64,000 bases of DNA, taken from Jejubacter calystegiae (GTDB lineage Bacteria; Pseudomonadota; Gammaproteobacteria; Enterobacterales; Enterobacteriaceae). This document shows positions 18,893-29,405 of this stretch, one piece after another. Numbering within the stretch: the first letter of the stretch is position 1; every line of letters starts with the position of its first letter. The position numbers were made by a program, and so were the translations under genes. The notes beneath the pieces are model-generated. The model did no database searches. It worked only from the letters and a program-made list of their open reading frames with translations, and was not told where the DNA came from. The stretch covers positions 1,674,001 to 1,738,000 of the forward strand of contig NZ_CP040428.1 of assembly GCF_005671395.1 (NCBI RefSeq). The letters run 5' to 3'.

Positions 18893-19627
18893 TTAGCGTG
18901 GTTTCAGGGTAGCGATAAGGAAGTCTTTCGAACTTTCCACCTTGCCCTGCTGAATGGCCGCAGCCGGGTCGACGTGTTTGGGGCAGACTTCGGAGCAAAA
19001 GCCCACAAAGGTGCAGCTCCAGACGCCGTTCTGGCCGTTGAGCTGGGGCATACGCTCCTTCCGCCCGTTATCTCGGCTGTCCAGGTTATAGCGGTGGGCG
19101 AGGGTAATCGCCGCCGGGCCGATAAACTCAGGGTTCAGACCAAACTGCGGGCAGGCGGCATAGCACAGGCCGCAGTTAATACAGCCGGAAAACTGGTGAT
19201 ACTTCGCCATTTGCGCCGGAGTCTGGCGATTGGGGCCCTGATCCGGCGTGCGCGCGTTGCCGATAATGTAAGGCTTAATCGCCTCCAGGCTTTCGATAAA
19301 GTGAGTCATATCCACCACCAGATCGCGCTCGATGGGGAAGTTCGCCAGCGCTTCTACCTTCATGCCGCCGGTATATTCACGCATGAAGGTCTTACAGGCG
19401 AGTTTTGGCACGCCGTTGACCATCATGCCGCAGGAGCCGCAGATAGCCATACGGCAGGACCAGCGGTAGCTCAGGTCCGGCGCAAGGTTGTCTTTGATAT
19501 AGCCCAGAGCGTCCAGCAGGGAGGTTTGCTCATCCCAGGGAATTTCATACCAGGCGCTGTGCGGTGTGTCATCCGTTTCCGGGTTATAGCGCACCACCTC
19601 GATTTTCATCTGCTTCATCTCAGCCAT
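18893..19627 (-). CDS. frdB: fumarate reductase iron-sulfur subunit FrdB
   Basis: A 244-residue electron-transfer subunit. The N-terminal plant-type [2Fe-2S] domain has [12 protein letters not shown]. The C-terminal domain has [12 protein letters not shown] and [12 protein letters not shown] for the [4Fe-4S] and [3Fe-4S] clusters. A longer frame opens upstream inside frdA with an Arg/Pro-rich stretch that is not FrdB. The ATG at 19627 gives the E. coli N-terminus [17 protein letters not shown] and overlaps the frdA stop by 8 nt, the same coupling as in E. coli. Confidence 0.97.
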   Translation of the reverse strand: MAEMKQMKIEVVRYNPETDDTPHSAWYEIPWDEQTSLLDALGYIKDNLAPDLSYRWSCRMAICGSCGMMVNGVPKLACKTFMREYTGGMKVEALANFPIERDLVVDMTHFIESLEAIKPYIIGNARTPDQGPNRQTPAQMAKYHQFSGCINCGLCYAACPQFGLNPEFIGPAAITLAHRYNLDSRDNGRKERMPQLNGQNGVWSCTFVGFCSEVCPKHVDPAAAIQQGKVESSKDFLIATLKPR

Positions 19628-21410
19628 TGGTCGTCTCCTTCTTCTCGGCGGCTTCCGCTTCGGCACCGTAGACGCGCTTCGCGGGCGGGAGCGTGGTGAT
19701 TTTCACATCGCTGTACGCCAGACGGGTGGTGCCATCCGCCTCGCGGAAGGCGAGGGTGTGCTTCAGGAAGTTGACGTCGTCGCGCTCGGTACAGCCTTCA
19801 TCCAGGCGCTGGTGGGCGCCGCGTGACTCTTTACGTGCCATGGCGGAATGCGCCATACATTCGGCGACGTTTAGCCCGTGTCCCAGTTCGATGGTGTAGA
19901 GCAGGTCGGTATTAAAGACGCTGGAATTATCGGTAATGGTGACGCGCTTAAAACGCTCCTGCAGTTCAGCCAGCTTGTCGATGGTTTTCTGCATCAGCTC
20001 CGGGGTGCGATAGATGCCGCAGCCTTCTTCCATGCTCAGCCCCATTTCGTCACGGATCTTCGACCAGTTTTCTCCACCCTGCTGGTTCACCAGATCCTTC
20101 AGCCGACGTTCGACATCGGCGACCTGAGCCTCCAGCGCGGCGTCGTTGGCGGGCGTGGCCTGACGAGCGCGCTCAATGGCCTGTTCACCCGCCATACGGC
20201 CAAACACCACCAGTTCAGCCAGCGAGTTGGAGCCGAGACGGTTAGCGCCGTGCAGACCAACGGAGGAACATTCGCCCACGGCAAACAGCCCCTGGATTTG
20301 GGTTTCGCAGTGGCTGTTGGTTTCGATACCGCCCATGGTGTAGTGCGCGGTGGGGCGAACCGGAATCGGCTCTTTGACCGGATCCACACCGACGTAGGCT
20401 TTGGCCAGCTCGCAGATAAACGGCAGGCGTTCCAGCAGTTTCTTTTCGCCCAGGTGACGTAGATCCAGCCAGACCACATCGCCGCGCGGCGTAGCGATGG
20501 TGTTGCCTTTGCGCCACTCGTGCCAGAAGGCCTGGGAGACTTTGTCGCGCGGGCCCAGCTCCATATATTTGTTCTTTGGCTCGCCCAGCGGCGTTTCCGG
20601 GCCCATACCGTAGTCCTGGAGGTAGCGATAGCCATCCTTGTTGACCAGGATGCCCCCTTCGCCGCGACAGCCTTCGGTCATCAGGATGCCGGAGCCGGGC
20701 AGACCGGTGGGGTGATACTGCACGAACTCCATATCGCGCAGCGCCACGCCGTGGCTCAACGCCATGCCCATCCCGTCGCCGGTGACGATACCGCCGTTGG
20801 TGTTGTATCGATAGACGCGCCCGGCGCCGCCGGTCGCCATTACCACCGCGTTGGCGCGGATCTGCACCAGGCTACCTTCCATCATATTCATGGCCACCAG
20901 ACCGCGTGCGTGGCCGTCATCCACCAGGATGTCGAGAACGAAATGTTCGTCAAAGCGCTGAATCTGGGGGAACTGAAGTGAGGTCTGGAACAGGGTGTGC
21001 AGCATATGGAAGCCGGTTTTATCGGCGGCAAACCAGGTGCGCTCAATCTTCATGCCGCCAAAGCGGCGGACGTTGACGGAACCATCCGGGCGACGGCTCC
21101 AGGGGCATCCCCACTGTTCGAGCTGGGTCATCTCGGTGGGGCAGTGATGAACGAAGTAATCGACAACATCCTGTTCGCACAGCCAGTCACCACCGGCGAC
21201 GGTATCGTGAAAGTGATATTCAAAACTGTCGTGATCCTGAGCCACCGCGGCGGAACCGCCTTCGGCTGCCACGGTGTGGCTACGCATGGGATAGACTTTA
21301 GATATCAGCGCAATTTTGGCGTCGGGGTTCGCTTGAGCTGCCGCAATGGCAGTTCGCAATCCCGCTCCGCCAGCGCCAATAATGGCGATATCGGCTTGAA
21401 AAGTTTGCAC
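19620..21410 (-). CDS. frdA: fumarate reductase flavoprotein subunit FrdA
   Basis: The 596-residue catalytic subunit reducing fumarate to succinate in anaerobic respiration. A Rossmann FAD motif ([11 protein letters not shown]) opens it. The covalent-FAD histidine is H45 in [13 protein letters not shown]. Active-site blocks such as [11 protein letters not shown] and the catalytic arginine region ([12 protein letters not shown]) are conserved. The start is GTG, as in E. coli, with GGAGGA upstream. It is six residues shorter than E. coli FrdA, mostly near the C-terminus. Fumarate from aspA and the Dcu transporter feeds it. Confidence 0.97.
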   Translation of the reverse strand: MQTFQADIAIIGAGGAGLRTAIAAAQANPDAKIALISKVYPMRSHTVAAEGGSAAVAQDHDSFEYHFHDTVAGGDWLCEQDVVDYFVHHCPTEMTQLEQWGCPWSRRPDGSVNVRRFGGMKIERTWFAADKTGFHMLHTLFQTSLQFPQIQRFDEHFVLDILVDDGHARGLVAMNMMEGSLVQIRANAVVMATGGAGRVYRYNTNGGIVTGDGMGMALSHGVALRDMEFVQYHPTGLPGSGILMTEGCRGEGGILVNKDGYRYLQDYGMGPETPLGEPKNKYMELGPRDKVSQAFWHEWRKGNTIATPRGDVVWLDLRHLGEKKLLERLPFICELAKAYVGVDPVKEPIPVRPTAHYTMGGIETNSHCETQIQGLFAVGECSSVGLHGANRLGSNSLAELVVFGRMAGEQAIERARQATPANDAALEAQVADVERRLKDLVNQQGGENWSKIRDEMGLSMEEGCGIYRTPELMQKTIDKLAELQERFKRVTITDNSSVFNTDLLYTIELGHGLNVAECMAHSAMARKESRGAHQRLDEGCTERDDVNFLKHTLAFREADGTTRLAYSDVKITTLPPAKRVYGAEAEAAEKKETTNG

Positions 21411-21527
21411 GACATTCCTCCGTAATTTTTATCGTTCGTAAGGCTATTGCTGACCAAAGGTATAGACCACACTGTGGCGGGGAGCCATGAGTCGCAGCAT
21501 ATTCACCTGCCCCTTTGTGGGTAGCGT

Positions 21528-21568
21528 AGTATAACCGGGGTGTTAATAAGGAAATTTGATGTGTTCGA
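21528..21568 (-). promoter_or_regulatory. FNR-activated promoter of frdABCD
   Basis: On the minus strand a -10 TATACT (21528-21533) lies downstream of TCGAACACATCAA (21556-21568). This element resembles the FNR box TTGAT-N4-ATCAA and aligns with the E. coli frd FNR site as I recall it. Its centre lies about 41 bases before the expected transcription start, the class II position. Confidence 0.65.
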
Positions 21569-21727
21569 TTTTTTTGCGGTTATCGCGGGTGATTTATCAC
21601 TGGATTTGATGATGCAGATCCCAAAAACCCCCCCGGGGTAAAAAGCGCGAAAACAGCTGGCCAAAGTTTGTTTCGCCCATGAGATGCGAGTAGACTTCCG
21701 GGCTGGTTTATTTTTGGAGACGTTCCC

Positions 21728-22705
21728 ATGAGCGAGACGGCCACCTGGCAGCCTGGCGCCCCGATTCCTAATCTGTTGAAACGCGCGAAACTGGTGTCAG
21801 ACATCCGACGCTTTTTTACCGATCGCGGCGTTGTGGAGGTGGAGACGCCCTGCATGAGTCAGGCCACGGTGACAGATGTCCATCTGTTCCCGTTTGAAAC
21901 CCGTCTTATTGGCCCCGGCCATTCTGCGGGGACGCCCCTCTGGCTGATGACCAGCCCGGAATACCATATGAAGCGCCTGCTGGCGGCAGGCTGTGGGCCG
22001 GTTTATCAGATCTGCCGTAGCTTCCGTAATGAAGAGATGGGTCGCTATCACAACCCGGAATTCACCATGCTGGAGTGGTACCGCCCCTGTTATGACATGT
22101 ACCGGTTGATGAACGAAGTCGACGACCTGCTGCAACAGATTCTGGAATGCGAAGCCGCCGAAACGATCTCCTACCAGCAGGCGTTTCAGCGCTATCTGGA
22201 AGTGGATCCGCTGTCGGCGGATAAGACACAACTGCGTGAAGTGGCGGCGCGGCTCGATGTGAGCAATGTGGCCGATACAGAAGAGGATCGCGATACCCTG
22301 CTGCAGCTACTGTTTGTCACCGGGGTGGAACCGAATATCGGCAAAGAGCGACCGACCTTTATTTACCATTTCCCCGCCAGCCAGGCGGCGCTGGCCCAGA
22401 TCAGCTCTGAAGATCACCGGGTGGCGGAGCGCTTTGAGGTTTATTTTAAAGGCGTGGAGCTGGCGAATGGCTTCCACGAGTTGACCGATGCGAAGGAGCA
22501 GCATCAGCGCTTTCTGCAGGATAATCGCAAGCGCGCCGCAATGGGTCTACCGCAGCAGCCGATAGATAACAACCTGCTGGCGGCCCTGGAGGCGGGGATG
22601 CCCGACTGTTCCGGCGTAGCGCTGGGGGTCGATCGTCTGATTATGCTGGCGCTGGGGGCAGAAAGTCTGAGCGAGGTGATTGCCTTTACGGTCGATCGCG
22701 CCTGA
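21728..22705 (+). CDS. epmA: elongation factor P--(R)-beta-lysine ligase EpmA
   Basis: A 325-residue paralogue of the class II lysyl-tRNA synthetase catalytic domain without the anticodon-binding domain. Motif 2 ([20 protein letters not shown]) and motif 3 ([12 protein letters not shown]) are complete. It activates (R)-beta-lysine, made by EpmB, and transfers it to K34 of EF-P rather than to tRNA. The start ATG has GGAGA nearby. It diverges from frdA, the E. coli arrangement. In E. coli yjeM and other genes follow; here the atsBA pair does. Confidence 0.96.
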   Translation: MSETATWQPGAPIPNLLKRAKLVSDIRRFFTDRGVVEVETPCMSQATVTDVHLFPFETRLIGPGHSAGTPLWLMTSPEYHMKRLLAAGCGPVYQICRSFRNEEMGRYHNPEFTMLEWYRPCYDMYRLMNEVDDLLQQILECEAAETISYQQAFQRYLEVDPLSADKTQLREVAARLDVSNVADTEEDRDTLLQLLFVTGVEPNIGKERPTFIYHFPASQAALAQISSEDHRVAERFEVYFKGVELANGFHELTDAKEQHQRFLQDNRKRAAMGLPQQPIDNNLLAALEAGMPDCSGVALGVDRLIMLALGAESLSEVIAFTVDRA

Positions 22706-23106
22706 TTCGCGATACTATTATTACCATTATTAATGGCGCCATGGTTTAATATATGAAACTGCGGCGCTATTTTATTTCCGGAACTAAATGCATTATTTTA
22801 TATGAAAATGCGTTATACATTTTTGTCGCTAGCTTATACGTTATTCTTCGATTATCCCTGTTAAAAATAGTCCTTTGCTGACATAGGGTTATATTTTAAT
22901 GGCTATTTTTAGCCTAATGAACGTTGTGCAGGTCACAATTATTGAATCATATTCTGTATCGGCTTTATTTGTTTTAGGGTTCACGGTACTTTCTTTTCTT
23001 AGTATTTTCTGAGAACCATATTTTATTCCTTTGCTGGTTAACGGAGAACTGACGCTTTTGCGCCGGATAATCTGTGGTGCCGCCATAAATAAAAGGGACG
23101 CTCGCT
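22706..23106 (+). other. AT-rich gap upstream of atsBA
   Basis: About 400 bp with no convincing gene. It is much more AT-rich than either neighbour and must carry the atsBA promoter. No clear terminator of epmA and no confident promoter could be picked by eye; several AT-rich -10-like strings compete. The composition break marks the left side of the inserted sulfatase segment. Confidence 0.4.
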
Positions 23107-24273
23107 ATGAATATTTCGACCCTGCGTCAGCACCAGATTCCTGTTCGGACGGTGCCGCGCGCCGCCGTTCCTTTTCATCTGCTGATTAAGCCCGTTGGTC
23201 CCTCCTGTAATCTGGCCTGTCGCTATTGCTACTATCCGCAGCGCGATACGCCGCCGGGAAAAATAGATGATGAGGTGCTGGAAACCTTTATTCGTCAATA
23301 TATTGCGGCTCAGCCTCCGGGCGTAAAGGAGATTAACTTCGTCTGGCAGGGGGGAGAGCCGTTGATGGCCGGAATTGGTTTTTACAAGCGGGCGCTGGCG
23401 TTACAGCAGCGGCATACCCCGCCGGGCGTTACGGTCAGCAACAGCCTGCAAACCAACGCTACCCTGGTGACGGAAGCCTGGTGCCAGCTGTTTCGCCAGT
23501 ATGGCTTCATTATTGGCGTCAGTCTGGATGGCGACGCAACGTTACAGAATAGCCATCGCCCCGATAAGCGTGGCAACGGCAGCTATCAGGATGCGCTGCG
23601 CGGTGTGCGCCTGCTGCAACAGCATGGTGTGGAGTTCAATGTGCTGGTGGTGGTGCATAACGGCGTGGTGGAGCGGGCAAGAGAGATCTACGACCACCTG
23701 GTGGGACTGGGCGCGCGTTTGCTTCAGTTTCAGCCGCTGATGGCGGAAGGCGATGCCGTAGACCAGGGTTACCAGCTAAGTGCCGAGGGGTGGGGACGCT
23801 TTATGGTGACCATTCTGCGGCGCTGGAAGAAGCGGCGTGATATCGGCCGGGTTTTCGTGATGAATATCGAACACGCCCTGGCGCAGTATTTCACCGGCGT
23901 CAGTCCGGTATGCGTCCATTCGGCGCGCTGCGGCACCAACCTGGTACTGGAACAGGATGGGCAGATCTACGCCTGCGACCACCTGATTGATGATAAGCAC
24001 CGCCTGGGGAGCCTGAACGGCGATACCCCCCTGGCCGACATGGTGGAGGCCTCCACCCGGCTGCCTTTCGGGCGTCGTAAGAGCTCGCGGCCGGAGTGTC
24101 AGCGATGCAGCGTGCGTATCCTGTGCCAGGGAGGATGTCCCGCTCATCTTGACGCTCGCGGTCAGAACGCGCTCTGTGCCGGGTATTTCCGTTTCTTCAA
24201 CGAGTTAGTCACTCCGCTGCGGCGCTGGCCGCGTGATATGGCGGGGTTCAATGCCTGGCGGGCCACGCTGTAA
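23107..24273 (+). CDS. atsB: anaerobic sulfatase-maturating enzyme AtsB (radical SAM)
   Basis: A 388-residue enzyme that oxidises the active-site serine of the sulfatase to C-alpha-formylglycine. The radical-SAM motif CNLACRYC gives C34, C38 and C41, followed by the conserved YYPQ. NFVWQGGEPLMAGIGFYKRAL is the SAM-binding region. The C-terminal SPASM domain carries cysteines for two further [4Fe-4S] clusters (for example CGTNLVLEQDGQIYACDH, CQRCSVRILCQGGCPAHLD). It lies directly upstream of the serine-type sulfatase gene it should activate, the order described for Klebsiella atsBA. Activity needs anoxic conditions or protected clusters. Confidence 0.93.
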   Translation: MNISTLRQHQIPVRTVPRAAVPFHLLIKPVGPSCNLACRYCYYPQRDTPPGKIDDEVLETFIRQYIAAQPPGVKEINFVWQGGEPLMAGIGFYKRALALQQRHTPPGVTVSNSLQTNATLVTEAWCQLFRQYGFIIGVSLDGDATLQNSHRPDKRGNGSYQDALRGVRLLQQHGVEFNVLVVVHNGVVERAREIYDHLVGLGARLLQFQPLMAEGDAVDQGYQLSAEGWGRFMVTILRRWKKRRDIGRVFVMNIEHALAQYFTGVSPVCVHSARCGTNLVLEQDGQIYACDHLIDDKHRLGSLNGDTPLADMVEASTRLPFGRRKSSRPECQRCSVRILCQGGCPAHLDARGQNALCAGYFRFFNELVTPLRRWPRDMAGFNAWRATL

Positions 24274-24315
24274 GCGCCGGTCAGTTCCATCCTGACAGTG
24301 ACATGGGAGAAATCA

Positions 24316-26034
24316 GTGAGAAAGACAGCAGTCGCACTGGCGCTTGGCGGCCTGATGGTTGGCAGCGCCCAGGGAGCCGCTCCGGCACGCCCTAACGTGT
24401 TGTTGATTGTCGCCGATGATATGGGGTATTCCGATATCAGCCCCTTCGGCGGAGAGATCCCTACCCCTAATCTGCAGCACCTGGCCGAACAGGGGCTGCG
24501 GATGAGTCAGTACTACACCTCGCCGATGTCGGCCCCGGCCCGCTCGATGCTGATGACCGGAAACACCAATCAGCAGGCGGGTATGGGGGGAATGTGGTGG
24601 TACCAAAATACCATGGGGAAAGATGGCTATGAGCTACACCTGACCCCACGGGTGACCACTATGGCGGAACGTTTTCAGGATGCCGGTTACGCCACGTTGA
24701 TGACGGGTAAGTGGCATCTTGGACACCTGCCGGGCACTATGCCGACCGATCGCGGCTTCGACCACGCTTTTGCACTAATGGGCGGTGGCGCCAGCCACTA
24801 TAGCGACGCTATGCCGCTAGGCACTGGTGAAGAGTTCCATACCTGGTATACCCTGGATGGCAAGCGTATCGCGCTGGCGTCGGACTTCTATTCGAGTGAA
24901 TCCTATGCGCGGCAGATGAGCCGCTGGATTAAAGAGACGCCGCGCGACCAGCCTTTCTTCGGTTATCTGGCCTTTACTGCGCCCCACGACCCCCTACAGG
25001 CGCCGGATGAGTGGATCGCGAAGTTTAAGGGCCAGTATGAAGAGGGCTATGCGCCGGTATACCGTCAGCGTCTCGCCCGCCTGAAACAGCTTGGCATAAT
25101 TAACGACCAGACGCCGCTACCGGATCTTGAGCTCGACAAAGAATGGGACAGCCTGACCAAAGAACAGCAGCGCTATACCGCGAAGGTGATGCAGGTTTAT
25201 GCGGCGATGATCGCCAATATGGATGCCCAGATTGGTAAGGTGATGGAGACGTTAAAGCAAACCGGGCGCGACAAAAACACCATTGTGGTGTTCCTGACCG
25301 ATAACGGCGCTAATGCGGCGCCCGGCTTCCACTACGGCTCTAAACCGGAATACTGGAAGCAGTTCGACAACAGCTATGACAATATCGGGCGCAGAGGCTC
25401 TTTTGTCTCTTATGGCCCACACTGGGCGAACGTCAGTAATGCGCCTTATGCCCGCTTCCATAAGACCAGCAGCGGTCAGGGCGGTATCAATACCGATTTT
25501 ATTATCGCCGCACCGCAGATCGCCAGGCAGGGGAGCGTCAGCCATACCCCGATGGCGGTTTATGATGTTGCGCCCACGCTTTATGACCTGACGGGTATCG
25601 ATCCCCGGCGTCAGATTAAGGATAAGGCTACGCTGCCGATGGTCGGCGTCAGTTTTAAATCTTATCTGACAGGGAAAGCGGAGCAGGGGCCACGCAGGCA
25701 GATTGGCGTGGAGCTCCATAATCAGGTGGCCTGGATAGACGGCGACTGGAAGCTAAGGCGCCTGGTGAAGCGCGGACCGGAGGCTGGGGATGCCCCATGG
25801 GGGCTGTTCAACCTGCGCCAGGATCCGCTGGAAACCCATGATGTTGCCGCCAGCCATCCTGATGAAGTCCGCAAGCTGAGCGAAGCCTGGCGTAAGTTTG
25901 CTGATGACACCATGGTGATCAAAGCCCGTGGAGAAGCGATCGAGTATGCCGGCGTGGATCGGAAAACCGGCCACTGGATAACGCTCGATCCCAAAACCAT
26001 GGATCCGGTGGTGAGCGATATTCCGGCGAAGTAG
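24316..26034 (+). CDS. atsA: periplasmic arylsulfatase AtsA, serine-type
   Basis: A 572-residue type I sulfatase that hydrolyses aryl sulfate esters to supply sulfur. The signal peptide is [20 protein letters not shown]. Metal ligands lie in VADDMGYSD and LTDNGAN, and [10 protein letters not shown] is the conserved sulfatase block. The maturation motif is SAPAR: the modified residue is a serine, S72 with the chosen start, the position known for Klebsiella AtsA, and not cysteine. The frame also opens at GTG 24298. The GTG at 24316 is preferred because GGAG lies six bases upstream and the signal peptide then starts cleanly. It is 42 bp from atsB, so one operon. Confidence 0.93.
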   Translation: MRKTAVALALGGLMVGSAQGAAPARPNVLLIVADDMGYSDISPFGGEIPTPNLQHLAEQGLRMSQYYTSPMSAPARSMLMTGNTNQQAGMGGMWWYQNTMGKDGYELHLTPRVTTMAERFQDAGYATLMTGKWHLGHLPGTMPTDRGFDHAFALMGGGASHYSDAMPLGTGEEFHTWYTLDGKRIALASDFYSSESYARQMSRWIKETPRDQPFFGYLAFTAPHDPLQAPDEWIAKFKGQYEEGYAPVYRQRLARLKQLGIINDQTPLPDLELDKEWDSLTKEQQRYTAKVMQVYAAMIANMDAQIGKVMETLKQTGRDKNTIVVFLTDNGANAAPGFHYGSKPEYWKQFDNSYDNIGRRGSFVSYGPHWANVSNAPYARFHKTSSGQGGINTDFIIAAPQIARQGSVSHTPMAVYDVAPTLYDLTGIDPRRQIKDKATLPMVGVSFKSYLTGKAEQGPRRQIGVELHNQVAWIDGDWKLRRLVKRGPEAGDAPWGLFNLRQDPLETHDVAASHPDEVRKLSEAWRKFADDTMVIKARGEAIEYAGVDRKTGHWITLDPKTMDPVVSDIPAK

Positions 26035-26050
26035 GGTAAATCAGGGAGCC

Positions 26051-29000
26051 TTACAGGCTCCCTGCGCTGCGTCGTCCGGCTGAGGAGATGGTTCGCTGAC
26101 CGCCGCCCAGGGTTTCCAGACGCGTCTGGAACGGCGGGAAAGGAAGATCGATACCGTGTTCGCGGAAGCCCTGAAGGATCAACTGATGAATTTCGTGGCG
26201 CAGCGGCATACGGTGGCCCATTTCGGCGGCATAGATACGCAGTTCGAAAATCTGTAAACCCTGCTGCAAATCGACCAGATAAACCTCCGGCGGCGGGTTC
26301 TCCAGCACCAGCGAACAGCGGTTTGCGGCGGTGGTCAGCAGTTCGGTGACCTCTTCGCTATTGGCCTCCGTGGGGGCCGGGATCGTCAGCACCACACGGG
26401 TGATGGCGTCAGAGAGCGACCAGTTAACGAACTGTTCGGTAATAAACGCCTGGTTAGGGACGATGATCTCTTTGCGATCCCAGTCGCTGATGGTGGTGGC
26501 GCGGATATTGATCCTGGTGATGCTGCCGGTCAGCTCGCGGATCGTTACGGTATCGCCAATGCGGATCGGCTTCTCAAACAGGATGATCAGACCTGAGACC
26601 AGGTTGGCGAAGATCTGCTGCAAACCGAAGCCAAGACCGACACCGAGCGCGGCCACCAGCCACTGGAGCTTCGACCACTCAATGCCGATCATCGAGAAGC
26701 CCACCAGGCCGCCGATCAACACCAGAAGATATTTGGTGATCGTGGTGATGGCGTAGCCTGTGCCCGGCGTCAGGCTCAGATGCTGCAACAGTGCCAGCTC
26801 CAGCAGTGCCGGAAGATTACGCACCAGCTGGGCGGTGATAATCAGAATCAGAATGGCGATCAGCACCGCGCCAAGGGTGATGGGCTCGACGCTCTCGACC
26901 CCCTGTATCGTGGTGGTTACGTCCCATAGCGAGATATTCTCCAGGAAACCGAAGGCGGAGTGGATCTCGGACCACAGCAGGATCACCGACACCAGCGCAA
27001 TCAGCATCAGCACGGAGCGTACCAGCCGCAGCGACTGGGCGCTGATGGTATCCAGATCCACCACCGGCTCTTCAATCTCCTGGTTGCCTTCGGTGCTGTG
27101 CGGGTGAGTGGCTTCCTCCTCGCCCCGGGCGCGCTGGGCCAGCATCTCGGCGCGGCGCTGTTTGGCGCGGTCAAAGGCCAGACGCCGACGCTGAATCAGC
27201 ATCCAGCGCCGGATAATGTGGTAGATCACCAGCAGGAAGAACCAGATAGCCACCGAGGTTTCCAGGCGCGCCAGCAGCGCCTTAGCCGTGGCCAGATAAC
27301 CGATGCTGGCCGCCATCATCGCCAGCAGCGGGGCGCAGATGAGCATGCCCCACAGCACGCGGTTGACCAGATTGTTGCCGCTGCCTTCTTTATCCAGATA
27401 GAGCGGCAGACCGGCATGTTTCAGGCTCAGGGTGACAATCGCCAGCGCGCCGCAGATCAGCAGGAAGCACAGACGCCCCAGAGAGGCGGAAAATTCGCGG
27501 TCGTTGAGCTTATCGAACATGATCAGCGCCATAATCAGCGGCACGATAAAGCCGACGCTCATCAGGTAGTAACGCATGGCGCGCCCTACCTGGAGCCGCG
27601 GCCAGCCGAAATGCACCACGAACAGCCCGTTGGGACGTGCGAAGGTGGCGCAGATCATCACCACCCAGAGCAGGGGAACGGTGGCGGTCACCCCTTCACC
27701 GATGGCGACCGCCAGCGGATAAGGCCAGGCTTCGCGCAGTCCATAGCCGAGCGTGGCCCACAGTACCGGTAGCGGCGAGGCGACCAGAATCGACCAGAAC
27801 ACCGTGCGCATGGTCAGCCAGAAGTGATCCTGGGTGACTTTGCCTACCCGGGCGCTGGATCGTTCCAGAAACGCGGTAAAGTGGCGGCGGGAGCCGATGC
27901 TGAAGGCGACCAGTACCAGCGCGAAGAACAACGGCGGCAGGGTAGCGCGGCTGGTTAGCATCATGGCGCTGGCTTTGCCCAGTTGACTCAGGGTATCCAG
28001 AGAGATCAGGCGCCGCAGATCCTGCACCACGCTGATAGGCCAGGAGAGCCCCATCGGGCTGACATCGGCGGTCCAGAACAGATAGCGATGGGTGGCTTCG
28101 TTCATCTCCTTCAGCGCTTCTTCCAGCTGGCTATTGGCGACCTTGAGCCTGGTGAGATCCAGAATCAGGCTGTCGCTGCCCTGGAGCAGAGAGCTCAGCA
28201 GTTCGCGCTGGGTTTTTAACTGGGCATTCAGAATACGTTGCTGTTCGGCGGTGAGCGGCTTGCCATCCGCCTGTTGAATCTGACGCAGTTGGCCCTGTTT
28301 ATTGAGCCTGTCTTCGTAGCGCAACCGCTGTACCCGCTGCTGCGCCATTTCGGTATCCATCTGCTGGGGTTTGGGCATCTCCGGCAGCCGCGCCACCTGG
28401 GCGCGCAGCGCTTCACCTAGCACGTTAGAGGCGCCGAGCCACTGGGACTGCTCGCGCAGCGTATCCAGCGCCTGACGCACCTGTAGAGTCTGGTGCGCTG
28501 CCTGGCGCTGCTGGGAGGCGACCAGATCCATACGCTGTGCCTGCTGATTCAGGGCCTGGGAGAGTTCGCGGTTAATGCGGAACTGCGCCACGATATCCGG
28601 CGGCAGGTTATCGCTGTTTTCCGCCAGCAGTTCGGTGCTTTCCAGCGCTTTTTCCGCTTCGCGCTGGCGCTGGGCATTCAGGTGATTACGCAGCGCCTGG
28701 AGTCGGGAATCCAGCTGGCCCGCCTGTTTCTGAGCCAGTTCGGCGCGCAGCCGTGCCAGCTCCTGGCGATTACTGGCGGAAAGCTGGGCCAACTCCAGTT
28801 CATCCACCCGGGCTTTAAGGCGTGCGGCATCTGCCTGACTGGCCAGCTGTTGCGCCTGGCCCAGCGCCGTGGTGGCCGTGGTTTGATTATTCAGCCGTCG
28901 CTCCAGTTCACTGAGTTGACGGCGGGTCTCGGTCTGCTGGTGAGGGAGCTGACCCAGAGAATCGGCGATTTCGCGATTGCGCTCCTGTTCGAGCCTGGCC

Positions 29001-29377
29001 TGGCGGCTCTTTTCCAGCAACTGGCTGCTGACCTGGAGAATCTCCTGATTCAGCGCATCGGTGGAGATGTTCTCGCTGATAACGGGCGTTTCATCGGTCA
29101 GGTTGGTGAGTTGCTGGCGCAGGGTTCGGGTCAGCGTGGGGAGGTTGTCGATAACCTGCTGATACTGGCGGGTGCGCTCAAGGGACTCTTTACGCTCCTC
29201 CAGCGAATTTAACGCCGACTGGAGCGCATCGACGGTTTCCGTCTGCCCTGGCTGGTTTTTGGCCGCTTTGGCCTGCTCCAACTCCTGGGCAACCTGCTTT
29301 TCGTCAGGAACAGCGGTGGCGGCGTGCGCCCCCATGCTCAGGCCAAAGGCCAGCAGAAAGATCATCGACAGGCGCAC
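26051..29377 (-). CDS. mscM: miniconductance mechanosensitive channel MscM (YjeP)
   Basis: A 1108-residue MscS-superfamily channel that opens under membrane tension on osmotic downshock. A signal peptide ends AHA. A periplasmic coiled-coil domain rich in Gln, Glu and Leu follows (residues about 25-470). About eleven membrane helices come next. The C-terminal MscS core has the pore helix GVGLGFGLQQIFANLVSGLI and the beta domain GDTVTIRELTGSITRINIRAT. It matches E. coli MscM (1107 residues) over its length. It lies 28 bp downstream of psd and is co-transcribed with it in E. coli. Confidence 0.96.
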   Translation of the reverse strand: MRLSMIFLLAFGLSMGAHAATAVPDEKQVAQELEQAKAAKNQPGQTETVDALQSALNSLEERKESLERTRQYQQVIDNLPTLTRTLRQQLTNLTDETPVISENISTDALNQEILQVSSQLLEKSRQARLEQERNREIADSLGQLPHQQTETRRQLSELERRLNNQTTATTALGQAQQLASQADAARLKARVDELELAQLSASNRQELARLRAELAQKQAGQLDSRLQALRNHLNAQRQREAEKALESTELLAENSDNLPPDIVAQFRINRELSQALNQQAQRMDLVASQQRQAAHQTLQVRQALDTLREQSQWLGASNVLGEALRAQVARLPEMPKPQQMDTEMAQQRVQRLRYEDRLNKQGQLRQIQQADGKPLTAEQQRILNAQLKTQRELLSSLLQGSDSLILDLTRLKVANSQLEEALKEMNEATHRYLFWTADVSPMGLSWPISVVQDLRRLISLDTLSQLGKASAMMLTSRATLPPLFFALVLVAFSIGSRRHFTAFLERSSARVGKVTQDHFWLTMRTVFWSILVASPLPVLWATLGYGLREAWPYPLAVAIGEGVTATVPLLWVVMICATFARPNGLFVVHFGWPRLQVGRAMRYYLMSVGFIVPLIMALIMFDKLNDREFSASLGRLCFLLICGALAIVTLSLKHAGLPLYLDKEGSGNNLVNRVLWGMLICAPLLAMMAASIGYLATAKALLARLETSVAIWFFLLVIYHIIRRWMLIQRRRLAFDRAKQRRAEMLAQRARGEEEATHPHSTEGNQEIEEPVVDLDTISAQSLRLVRSVLMLIALVSVILLWSEIHSAFGFLENISLWDVTTTIQGVESVEPITLGAVLIAILILIITAQLVRNLPALLELALLQHLSLTPGTGYAITTITKYLLVLIGGLVGFSMIGIEWSKLQWLVAALGVGLGFGLQQIFANLVSGLIILFEKPIRIGDTVTIRELTGSITRINIRATTISDWDRKEIIVPNQAFITEQFVNWSLSDAITRVVLTIPAPTEANSEEVTELLTTAANRCSLVLENPPPEVYLVDLQQGLQIFELRIYAAEMGHRMPLRHEIHQLILQGFREHGIDLPFPPFQTRLETLGGGQRTISSAGRRSAGSL

Positions 29378-29405
29378 GTCGCTTTACCTTTATCCCTGAT
29401 GAACC

